NCBI GenBank assembly: GCA_040392805.1
Contig: JBEBVI010000228.1
Span: forward strand, 1-6,735
DNA: 6,735 nucleotides
From: Taibaiella helvus_B
Lineage (GTDB): Bacteria > Bacteroidota > Bacteroidia > Chitinophagales > Chitinophagaceae
Reading direction: 5' to 3'
Below are positions 1 to 6,706 of this stretch, piece by piece. A program made the translations under genes and the position numbers. The notes beneath the pieces were generated by a model. That model had not been told where the DNA came from. It did not search any database and saw nothing but the letters and a program-made list of their open reading frames with translations. Position 1 is the first letter of the stretch, and each line of letters begins with the position of its first letter.

Positions 1-1
1 T

Positions 2-57
2 AGTCTTGCGTGAAGCTGCTGCCTTTAATCCTGATGGGCAAAGATAGGAGTCTTGCG
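2..57. repeat. Short direct repeat AGTCTTGCG
   Basis: The 9-mer AGTCTTGCG occurs at 2-10 and again at 49-57, 47 bases apart. The match continues as (T)GAAGC if one base is allowed to be missing in the second copy. It is too short to prove an insertion footprint or protein-binding pair, and the left copy sits at the window edge, so the unit may extend further left. Confidence 0.35.
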
Positions 58-81
58 AAGCAGACTTGTGAGTAAAATCTT

Positions 82-265
82 GAAGTCTCTGACTTCTGGT
101 GTTGCCTCTGCTGGTGCGGGGTGTGCCTCCCGTATCCACTCCCCTGCTGGTTCAAGCGAAAACTAAAAACGTGTTGCTAATGCGGGCATATTGCCCGTTC
201 CAAAGACGACAAAATGAATTAGGGAAATTCAATTCAGGCTCGTTGTTGATGACAACGCCAACAAC
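82..265. other. Cluster of small hairpins in an unassigned patch
   Basis: Four perfect short inverted repeats lie within 184 bases. They are GAAGTC / GACTTC at 82-87 and 91-96 (3-base loop), CGGGCA / TGCCCG at 183-188 and 192-197 (3-base loop), GAATT / AATTC at 216-220 and 226-230 (5-base loop), and GTTGTTG / CAACAAC at 242-248 and 259-265 (10-base loop). The GC-rich one at 183-197 is the most stable. The same DNA is open in a plus-strand frame (93-278, reading ...PLLVQAKTKNVLL... and ending ...TTPTTGQD) and in a minus-strand frame (152-274). The patch could be a structured RNA, a mobile-element remnant or a dispersed intergenic repeat. No family is recognised and no promoter is evident. Confidence 0.3.
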
Positions 266-543
266 AGGACAAGATTAACCCGCATCTAAGTTTATTGCTT
301 TCGGCATATTGATGCTTTCTATCAGTACATTATTTTTTAAAGCCAATACGCTCTATCCAACATGAATATGTAGGTCTGTTTCAATCCGGAAAAACTGAAA
401 ATTATTGCATCCATCGTACCTGTAAGCCGGGTAATATCCATACTTCCTGCCGGATAATTTTGTGCAGCGTTGTTCCGGCCTCCCTCTTAGCTCCATCCGG
501 CGGCGGAAACAGGCAGTGAAAAATAAGGATCGCATATTTCTAC

Positions 544-591
544 CCTGTGAGGTGTTTACCCCGTCACATGTTTACTATCTCACAGGTAAAC
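544..591. repeat. Imperfect inverted repeat CCTGTGAG / CTCACAGG with overlapping GTTTACC / GGTAAAC
   Basis: CCTGTGAG at 544-551 is matched by its exact complement CTCACAGG at 579-586. GTTTACC at 554-560 is matched by GGTAAAC at 585-591. The right-hand arms overlap each other, so the two pairings compete rather than stack into one long stem. A third GTTTAC lies at 570-575. This could be a regulator-binding region or the trace of a rearranged repeat. It is about 290 bases ahead of the first gene, which is far for an operator. Confidence 0.3.
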
Positions 592-797
592 GATCCCTGA
601 GGGTGAGTCCGGTGCGTAGCAGATCTAAAAAAACGGGGGCGCTCATTCACCGGGGGCAGATGTACAGATTCTCATAATGCAGGAATGCTTTTTCGTCCTT
701 TTCCTCGTTAAAGCAAACAGGTGAAGCCCGAATAATCGCATTGGCACTACCGGTATACAAGTTAAAAAAGACAGGTTAAACATTCGGATATTCTGAC

Positions 798-838
798 TTA
801 ACCCTACACACTTATGTGGGGTTAACTTTACTTTTTTT
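798..838 (+). terminator. Hairpin followed by a T-tract upstream of the PNGase gene
   Basis: TTAACCC (798-804) pairs with GGGTTAA (819-825). CACA (807-810) then pairs with TGTG (815-818) around a CTTA tetraloop, leaving a two-base bulge (805-806), for 11 base pairs in all. A run of seven T residues follows at 832-838 after a six-base gap. This is the form of a Rho-independent terminator, though the gap before the T-tract is longer than usual. It lies 44 bases ahead of the start codon at 882. It either ends transcription coming from the left or acts as an attenuator in the leader of the downstream gene; the sequence cannot decide. The stem is also palindromic DNA that a dimeric regulator could bind. 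Confidence 0.5.
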
Positions 839-881
839 GCCGGAATTTCGCTTTTATATATAAAGCATATACTTCATAAAA

Positions 882-2870
882 ATGTTAAAAAAAATTTACT
901 TCTCTGTCCTGATCCTTGCTTTTCATAACCTGGTTGCTTTCTCCGGCCCCGGAGACACAACTGTTATACAGGCTCACCAGCGCACTGAGCTGTCCTGGTA
1001 TGACAATTACGATACTACCGTTACCTTTCCCGACGGCAGCTTAACCTACCGGAAGGTCATTATGGAGTTCACCCTGGGTAAATATGCCTGCCCGGGATAT
1101 AACCCGAACACCCCCGGTGAAGGTCCGGGACAAACAGGATGGTGCGCCGACTGGGATTATGATATACACCTGATAGCCTGTGTACCCGGAGGAGACACTA
1201 TAGAGCTGGGCCGGCTGATCACGCCGTATGCCAATTCCAACTTTCCACGGACACCAGCCCGCTGGCAGCATGCCTATCTATTTGATGTGACCGACTTTTA
1301 CCCGCTGCTGAAAAACCAGGTAACGATGCGTATTCATTATTCCGGCTATTCGGGCGGATTTACCGGCAGCCTGCGCTTCCACTTTATAGAAGGCACCCCG
1401 GCCCGCAATGTAACAGGTATCCGGAATTTATGGCAGGGTAGTTATCCTTTCGGCCATCCGTCCGGATCTATCGACACCAGGATAACAGCGAAGACACTGA
1501 CCATGCCTGCAAACGCACAGTCTGCTGCAATGAGGGTACTGATCACCGGCCACGGCGGGGACAAGACAGAGAACTGCGCAGAGTTCTGCAGGAAATGGTA
1601 CCAGTTTAAAGTGAACGATAACATGATCGAACAAAAAGATATATGGAGAGATGATTGCGGTTCCAATTTCCTGTACCCTCAATCCGGAACCTGGGTGCAC
1701 AATAGGGGCAACTGGTGCCCCGGCGACCTGGTCAGGGAAAACATCCATAACGTCCCGGCATCCGTCAACCCCGGCAGCACATTCACAGCCGATCTTGATT
1801 TCCAGAATTATTCGTCCGCAGACAGCTCTGCCCTGTATAAAGTTGCAGCGGCCATGATCTTCTACGGTGCATTTAACCATACTCTGGACGCAGGCCTCGA
1901 AGAAATAATCAGCCCGAACAATGACGAAACTTATTATCGCTATAACCCTGTCTGCGGACAACCGGTAGTAAAAGTAAAAAATTATGGCAGCGCTGCTGTA
2001 ACATCCATAAAATTTGAATATGGCATAGAGGGGAAAACGCCGGCCAATTATACCTGGACCGGGAATTTAGCGTCCTTAAAGGAAGCTGAAATAACTTTAC
2101 CATCCATTAACCCGTTAAACGAGGCATCAGAAAAAAGCACTTTCCTGGCAAAGATCATAAGTGTAAACGAGGTCAGTGATGAAGAGGGTCATAACAACGA
2201 GTTGAAATCGGACTTCAGTCCCGCACCAAGATGGGATGGGGGCAACTTCAGGATAGACTTTAAAATGTCGGGTAATATTCAGCGATCCGTAAATAATGTC
2301 AGCTGGGCTATTAAAGATATGAACGATAATATCTTATTCGAAAGAAAAGGTACGGAGACGGCAAGACTTTACCAGGATGAAGTGCACCTTGAAGACGGCT
2401 GCTATAAGCTGGAAGTCAGCGCAGAGATGGGCCTGGGGTTAAGCTACTTCACTTACTACGACAGGGGTTACCTGCATATCTTTGACAGGTCTAATAACAG
2501 GAAAATTGCCGTACCGAAAGCGGACCTGGGCTCCTCTTATTTAGACGGCAATTTCGGGAATGGCTTTACCCAACATTTTATAGTGCAAAATTCAGTAGAG
2601 CTTGATGTGGCCAGTCCGGATAAGCGGGAGTACCTGATTTTCATATACCCCAATCCCGCTAAAGACCAGATCAATGTTGTAACCGAAGGCGACCGGAACA
2701 AGGAAGCAGAAATAAGATTGCTTAACCTGTTGGGACAAACTGTTTTTCACACATCATCGCAGCAGCGCCGTGTCATCATACCTACCGGTTCTCTTGCCAA
2801 TGGTATCTATTATGTGGAGCATAAGTCAGAAGGCCGTTCTGTTGTTGAGAAAATAATTATTGCGAAGTAA
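882..2870 (+). CDS. Secreted PNGase F-type peptide-N-glycosidase with T9SS sorting domain
   Basis: Homologue of PNGase F, the amidase that cleaves the Asn-GlcNAc bond of N-glycoproteins. Residues 1-21 form a signal peptide (KK, hydrophobic core, A-F-S before the likely cut), which supports the start at 882; no Shine-Dalgarno is seen. Roughly 30-175 is the N-terminal and 180-335 the C-terminal glycanase domain. D92 in the CADWDYD motif matches catalytic D60, and E234 in NCAEFC matches E206. The position of E118 appears to be S154 (IHYSGY for IYTETW). All three disulfides of the family have counterparts: C70-C88, C232-C236 and C259-C279 (NWCPG). The loop between C70 and C88 has 17 residues against four in PNGase F. 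A CARDB-like domain (about 345-450), an unassigned beta-rich region (about 451-582) and a type A T9SS signal (about 586-662, YPNPAKDQ to the final KIIIAK) follow. PNGase F itself has about 314 mature residues, so roughly half this protein is accessory. Fold assignment is firm; activity is inferred. Confidence 0.88.
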   Translation: MLKKIYFSVLILAFHNLVAFSGPGDTTVIQAHQRTELSWYDNYDTTVTFPDGSLTYRKVIMEFTLGKYACPGYNPNTPGEGPGQTGWCADWDYDIHLIACVPGGDTIELGRLITPYANSNFPRTPARWQHAYLFDVTDFYPLLKNQVTMRIHYSGYSGGFTGSLRFHFIEGTPARNVTGIRNLWQGSYPFGHPSGSIDTRITAKTLTMPANAQSAAMRVLITGHGGDKTENCAEFCRKWYQFKVNDNMIEQKDIWRDDCGSNFLYPQSGTWVHNRGNWCPGDLVRENIHNVPASVNPGSTFTADLDFQNYSSADSSALYKVAAAMIFYGAFNHTLDAGLEEIISPNNDETYYRYNPVCGQPVVKVKNYGSAAVTSIKFEYGIEGKTPANYTWTGNLASLKEAEITLPSINPLNEASEKSTFLAKIISVNEVSDEEGHNNELKSDFSPAPRWDGGNFRIDFKMSGNIQRSVNNVSWAIKDMNDNILFERKGTETARLYQDEVHLEDGCYKLEVSAEMGLGLSYFTYYDRGYLHIFDRSNNRKIAVPKADLGSSYLDGNFGNGFTQHFIVQNSVELDVASPDKREYLIFIYPNPAKDQINVVTEGDRNKEAEIRLLNLLGQTVFHTSSQQRRVIIPTGSLANGIYYVEHKSEGRSVVEKIIIAK

Positions 2871-2871
2871 A

Positions 2872-2928
2872 ATAAGTGATGGAAGATAAGTGATGAGTGA
2901 TCAATACCGTCTCTCACCCATCACTTAT
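2872..2928. repeat. AAGTGATG direct and inverted intergenic repeat, possible terminator
   Basis: The 10-mer ATAAGTGATG occurs directly at 2872-2881 and 2886-2895, and inverted as CATCACTTAT at 2919-2928. The second and third copies form a hairpin of 10 base pairs that continues, after one mismatch, with four more (GTGA 2897-2900 with TCAC 2914-2917) around a 13-base loop. The stem starts 15 bases after the stop codon of the PNGase gene. No T-tract follows on the plus strand, so it is at best an atypical terminator. GTGATGAG-rich intergenic runs of this type are, as I recall, common between genes in Chitinophagaceae, so a dispersed repeat is the likelier reading. Confidence 0.5.
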
Positions 2929-2999
2929 AAACGCGTTAATGCCTAATTTAGCAAATACTATCGGGCAATAAACAACTGTCTGTAATATATTGGGCACAA

Positions 3000-5900
3000 A
3001 TGAAAGGGGAAAAATTTATAGGGACGGCAAATAGCATAAGGTCTATTGTATATGGACTGGTACTTCTGGCTATGTTGCTGCATACCAGGGTATATGCTAA
3101 AGCCGTTCTATACGACACGCGTGATGGGTTGATAAGTAATACGGTGCAGGCTGTTGTTAAAGATAAGAAAGGCCTGATATGGGTCGGGACCAATAAGGGG
3201 CTTAATATTTTTGACGGCTATACCTTTACCAAAAGCAAGGGGCCTCTTTCCACATTGGCTATAACCGCACTGGCATATAATGAAAGCCGGAATGAGATCC
3301 TTGCAGGAACAACCAAGGGGCTTTATGCTATCAATCTTCAAACCATGCAACCCACCCTGCTGCACCCTGCCCTTTCGCATGACGCATTTTACCGCGGTAA
3401 TGCCGTAGCTGCCCTGTACGCTTCCCCTTATGAAAAGAAAGAGGTTTATGCGCTGATGAGTAACAGTACTGTTGTCCGTATCAACAGAAGCAATGAACCG
3501 GAGCCCCTGTTTCAGTTAGAGGATAAGTATGAAAAGATCAGCAAAATATTATGTACGGATAAAGACAATATGCTGGCTATCGGCTCAAAGGTATATAGCT
3601 ACAACCTGGCACAAAGAAAGCTCAGGCCCGTTCCTGAGCTCAAAGATATATCTCCGGTAGCGGATATGTACCATAACAGGATACTGGTTAATAACCCGTA
3701 CAAGGGCCTGACACTGCTCAACGCGGTAACCCTGAAGCAGGAATCGCCCGTTTTTGCGGCAAAAGATCAGTACCGGTTAAATAACCATACCGTGTTCACT
3801 GTTAAAAACAACAACCTGTATGTTTTCGGGAACAACTATAGCTTTTTTCTCATTGACATGACCAATGGCAGGGCAACAGAGATCTCTAAAAAGTATCCCT
3901 TTATCTTTGAGGGGAAGGTTTGCAATGCCCTGTTCGTAGATGACCACGAGGTTGCCTGGATCGCTACGAACAAAGGCTTAATAAGAGTAACCGAGAGACA
4001 AAGCTTATTTACGCGGTCATTACATAATTTTCCCGGAAGGGTCAGCACGAGGGAAATGCTGGAAGAAAAATCGGGAGATCTGTATGTCTGCTCCTACGCC
4101 GGGTTATGGCATTTCCAGAAGAAAAACCGGGAATGGACCCCCTACAGCGGCCGGTATACAGAAGATCTGCGGAAAGGTACCATCAGCCATGCCGACATAA
4201 AGCCGCTGTGCCTTATGCCGGATGCTGCAGGAGATTACCTGTATACGGGATATGATTACGACCGGTTGATACGCTTCAATAAAAGCAAGAAGACATTCGA
4301 GGTCTTTCCCTACACCGAAAAGCTGAACGGGGAAAAAATTTACCGGATACATTCCATAGTGCGGCATAAAAACACGCTGTGGCTGGGCACCGGCAACGGG
4401 CTGGCCACCTACGATATGAAGGAATCGGCCCTGACCTTACATAAAAACGACCGCTATGACATAGGCCGCTATCCCGTAAAATTTTTGTACCGGAAAGAAA
4501 ATCAGCCTTTGGTCTATGCCGGCACAGATAACGGCTTGTATATAATAGACGTGGAGAAGGGCATCCTGGAGCACTACAATACAAGTACACGTCCGTCCTT
4601 AAGCAACAATGAAATCCTGTTTGTTGATGAAGACGGCACAGGAAATATCTGGTTAGGCACCAATGGCGGCGGTATCAATATACTGTCTGCAGACAGGAAA
4701 CAGGTGCATAAGATCCGGAAACAGGAAGGCCTGAGCAATGATATTGTTTATGCCATTATTCCGCAGGATACAAATACGTTATGGATAAGCACCTTCAGCG
4801 GTCTGTCCCGCTACCGGAAAGATGAGCAGTCATTCAATAACTTTTTTGAGGAAGACGGGCTGGCTTCAGACGAGTTCAATCAAAATTCTTTCTTAAAAAC
4901 AAGCGAGGGCGAAATACTGTTAGGCAGCATTAACGGCATTATACTGATCCACCACGAAAAGATACCTTACTTCCCGCCATTCAGAATTTTTGCCTCGGGC
5001 ATCTCCAGATGGAATAATAACACCAAATCATTAGAGTTAGACCGGCGGCCTGTACATATCCATCATACTATTATTAAAACACCGGCCGACCAGGTTATGG
5101 AGGTGCATCTCGGCTGCACCGACTACTCCGACCCTTTGCGCAACAGCTACAGCTACAGGATCAGATCCATTGAAGATACCTGGATCTCCCTGGAAGACAG
5201 GCATTCCCTTAATTTAGGCGCTCTGCCCTACGGCACTTATAATATAGAAGTAAAAGCGATCAGCTCTCGTGGCGCACCCTCAGTCAATACCTTAATCTTC
5301 ACGGTCCGGATCCAGCAGCCCTTCTATAAAACCTGGTGGTTCTATACCCTGATATTGCTTGCTATCGCTACTCTGCTTTCTATTACCTACCTGGTCAAAT
5401 CCAGGAACTTCAAAAACGTGCTTCATCTCCGCATGAAAATTGCCAGCAACTTACATGATGATGTGGGCAGCTTACTGACACGCATTACCATGTTTGCCGA
5501 CAACCTGCGCTACAGGACGAATACCGAAGAGCAAAGGGAATTAAAGCTGGAAAAGATTTCAGCCCTCTGCAGGAATGCCGTCACCTCTATGAGTGATGTG
5601 CTCTGGGCCATAGACTCCCGGAACGATTTTGCCGGCAACCTGCTCGACCGGATGCGGGAACATGCGGAAGATATGCTCCTGGCATCTGATATAGATGTCC
5701 GCTTCCATGTTTCGGGCACGGACCTGAAACGCCCGATACCCTCCGATACCCGCAGGGAAATATACCTGCTATATAAGGAAGCCGTCAATAATATTGTAAA
5801 GCACAGCTCTGCCACCCGGGTTAACATTACCTACTGGATAAGCAATAAGCATTTTATACTGAAAATTACCAACAACGGAGTTAAGGGAGGGGCGGAAAAC

Positions 5901-6023
5901 CATATCACTACCGGACAGGGGCTCAACAATATGCGCATGAGGGCAGAAAGAGTCGGTGGTACATTAAAAACAGAAAGAACGGGAGAATTTTTTATCGTGG
6001 AAGTCCGCAATTATCCGGAATAA
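3000..6023 (+). CDS. Two-component-propeller sensor histidine kinase (Reg_prop, Y_Y_Y, HisKA_3, HATPase)
   Basis: Membrane sensor kinase of 1007 residues. A signal sequence with a long charged start (1-33, V-Y-A cut site) is followed by a periplasmic beta-propeller region (about 34-690). At least eight clear Reg_prop motifs are visible, for example GLIWVGTNKGL (58-68), VAWIATNKGL (318-327), NTLWLGTGNGL (458-468) and GNIWLGTNGGG (548-558), fitting two seven-bladed propellers as in Bacteroides HTCS sensors. A Y_Y_Y domain (about 700-771) and one membrane helix (about 781-800) follow. In the cytoplasm the HisKA_3 dimerisation domain carries the phosphoacceptor H819 in NLHDDVG. The ATPase domain has an N box (E927 to N931, EAVNNIVKH) and a G2 box (GQGLNNM, 972-978). 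Its G1 box reads NNGVKGG (958-964) where DxGxG is usual. It is not a hybrid: no receiver or DNA-binding domain is present, and the regulator gene follows after 19 bases. The ligand is unknown; a glycan is inferred from the architecture and the PNGase neighbour. Confidence 0.92.
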   Translation: MKGEKFIGTANSIRSIVYGLVLLAMLLHTRVYAKAVLYDTRDGLISNTVQAVVKDKKGLIWVGTNKGLNIFDGYTFTKSKGPLSTLAITALAYNESRNEILAGTTKGLYAINLQTMQPTLLHPALSHDAFYRGNAVAALYASPYEKKEVYALMSNSTVVRINRSNEPEPLFQLEDKYEKISKILCTDKDNMLAIGSKVYSYNLAQRKLRPVPELKDISPVADMYHNRILVNNPYKGLTLLNAVTLKQESPVFAAKDQYRLNNHTVFTVKNNNLYVFGNNYSFFLIDMTNGRATEISKKYPFIFEGKVCNALFVDDHEVAWIATNKGLIRVTERQSLFTRSLHNFPGRVSTREMLEEKSGDLYVCSYAGLWHFQKKNREWTPYSGRYTEDLRKGTISHADIKPLCLMPDAAGDYLYTGYDYDRLIRFNKSKKTFEVFPYTEKLNGEKIYRIHSIVRHKNTLWLGTGNGLATYDMKESALTLHKNDRYDIGRYPVKFLYRKENQPLVYAGTDNGLYIIDVEKGILEHYNTSTRPSLSNNEILFVDEDGTGNIWLGTNGGGINILSADRKQVHKIRKQEGLSNDIVYAIIPQDTNTLWISTFSGLSRYRKDEQSFNNFFEEDGLASDEFNQNSFLKTSEGEILLGSINGIILIHHEKIPYFPPFRIFASGISRWNNNTKSLELDRRPVHIHHTIIKTPADQVMEVHLGCTDYSDPLRNSYSYRIRSIEDTWISLEDRHSLNLGALPYGTYNIEVKAISSRGAPSVNTLIFTVRIQQPFYKTWWFYTLILLAIATLLSITYLVKSRNFKNVLHLRMKIASNLHDDVGSLLTRITMFADNLRYRTNTEEQRELKLEKISALCRNAVTSMSDVLWAIDSRNDFAGNLLDRMREHAEDMLLASDIDVRFHVSGTDLKRPIPSDTRREIYLLYKEAVNNIVKHSSATRVNITYWISNKHFILKITNNGVKGGAENHITTGQGLNNMRMRAERVGGTLKTERTGEFFIVEVRNYPE

Positions 6024-6042
6024 CCTATATAATGCGAATAAT

Positions 6043-6678
6043 ATGGAAAAGAAACTGCACATCGCTATTATCGAAGATATAGAAGACATCAGGGAAAACC
6101 TGAACGAATACCTGAATGAGCAGGAAGATATTGCTTCGGTACTGGCCGTAGAAAGCATGGAGGCATTTTTTGAACAAGTCCGGCATACGCCCCCTCCCGA
6201 TGTGGTGCTCAATGACATCGGCCTGCCGGGCATCAATGGCATAGAGGGTATTAAAATGATCCGCCAGCGCTTCCCGGAAACGGATATCATTATGCTGACC
6301 GTATTCAGCGATAACGATAAAATATTCCAGTCCATTTGTGCAGGAGCCACAGGTTATGCGCTGAAAGGAACACCCCTGCCGGAAATATATAAGGCTATTG
6401 TAGAAATAAAAGCGGGAGGAAGCTATATGTCGCCCTCCATTGCCCGGAAGGTAATGAACTACTTTGTACCACAGCAGAAATTCAAAACGGAAGCGCTGAC
6501 TTTAAAGGAGAAAGAAATTGTAGAAGCGCTTACGGAAGGGTTAAGCTATAAGCTTATTGCCGATAAGCTTTCCATATCCATGGACACGGTACGCTTTCAT
6601 ATCAAGAACATATACCGCAAGCTGCATGTGAACAGTAAAGCCGAAGTGATCGGGAAGGCATTCCGTGGGGAGATATAA
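6043..6678 (+). CDS. NarL/FixJ-family response regulator (REC + LuxR helix-turn-helix)
   Basis: A 211-residue DNA-binding response regulator of the usual family length. The receiver domain (about 5-120) has the acidic pair E11-D12, phospho-acceptor D58 in the motif NDIGLPGINGIEG, T86, Y105 and K108, so every residue needed for phosphorylation and switching is present. N57 stands where most relatives have Met, which is not expected to matter. The C-terminal LuxR-type helix-turn-helix (about 152-206) begins LTLKEKEIVEAL and has the recognition helix around MDTVRFHIKNIYRKL. The start at 6043 gives a standard beta-1 strand (LHIAIIEDIEDI). An ATG at 6032 lies in another frame. With 19 bases between it and the kinase stop codon, it is co-transcribed with the kinase and is its presumed cognate partner, phosphorylated from H819. 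Its target promoters are not identifiable here; the palindromic DNA at 798-825 is one candidate. Confidence 0.93.
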   Translation: MEKKLHIAIIEDIEDIRENLNEYLNEQEDIASVLAVESMEAFFEQVRHTPPPDVVLNDIGLPGINGIEGIKMIRQRFPETDIIMLTVFSDNDKIFQSICAGATGYALKGTPLPEIYKAIVEIKAGGSYMSPSIARKVMNYFVPQQKFKTEALTLKEKEIVEALTEGLSYKLIADKLSISMDTVRFHIKNIYRKLHVNSKAEVIGKAFRGEI

Positions 6679-6706
6679 GCAGGGCTTGCTAAATAACTGT
6701 ATTTTC

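Larger units (their letters stand above)
1..881. other. Long non-coding stretch with no convincing gene
   Basis: This 881-base stretch has no open frame that reads as a believable complete protein. Two short frames run off its left end (stop codons at 45-47 and 73-75), so the tail of an upstream gene could lie in the first 75 bases, but nothing distinguishes them from chance. A frame on the plus strand (93-278) and one on the minus strand (152-274) are both open across the same DNA. Neither has a clear start codon with a leader. The rest (280-800) is AT-rich with interspersed GC-rich clumps and frequent stops. Structures that can be seen are listed separately: a direct repeat at 2-57, hairpins at 82-265, an inverted repeat at 544-591 and a hairpin with a T-tract at 798-838. 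It could be decayed coding DNA or the edge of an old insertion; I do not recognise a family. Confidence 0.6.

Noticed and set aside
1..75. Tail of an upstream gene (plus frames ending at 47 or 75)
   Set aside because: Two different frames are equally plausible, both are very short, and neither shows a recognisable C-terminus.
353..535. Minus-strand open frame of 60 codons
   Set aside because: It overlaps the previous frame, has no recognisable domain and no leader features; treated as chance.
462..677. Plus-strand open frame of 71 codons in the upstream region
   Set aside because: Composition is Arg/Ser-rich and patternless, there is no recognisable motif, and it spans the inverted repeats at 544-591; most likely chance.
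836..865. Bacteroidota-type promoter (TTTG at 836-839 with a TATATAAAG element at 857-865)
   Set aside because: The downstream element does not match TAnnTTTG beyond the TA, and the TTTG is part of the T-tract of the hairpin; not enough to call.
1428..1961. Minus-strand open frame of 177 codons inside the PNGase gene
   Set aside because: It is antisense to the well-supported glycanase domains and its translation has no domain-like pattern; a shadow of the real gene.
2986..2993. TATATTGG as a -7 element for the kinase gene
   Set aside because: It differs from TAnnTTTG at one base, has no TTTG at the right distance upstream, and would place the transcript start at the start codon.
3000..6678. 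A single hybrid HTCS protein broken by a frameshift
   Set aside because: The kinase ends naturally after its ATPase domain and the regulator is a complete NarL-type protein with its own start; HTCS proteins carry AraC-type, not LuxR-type, output domains.
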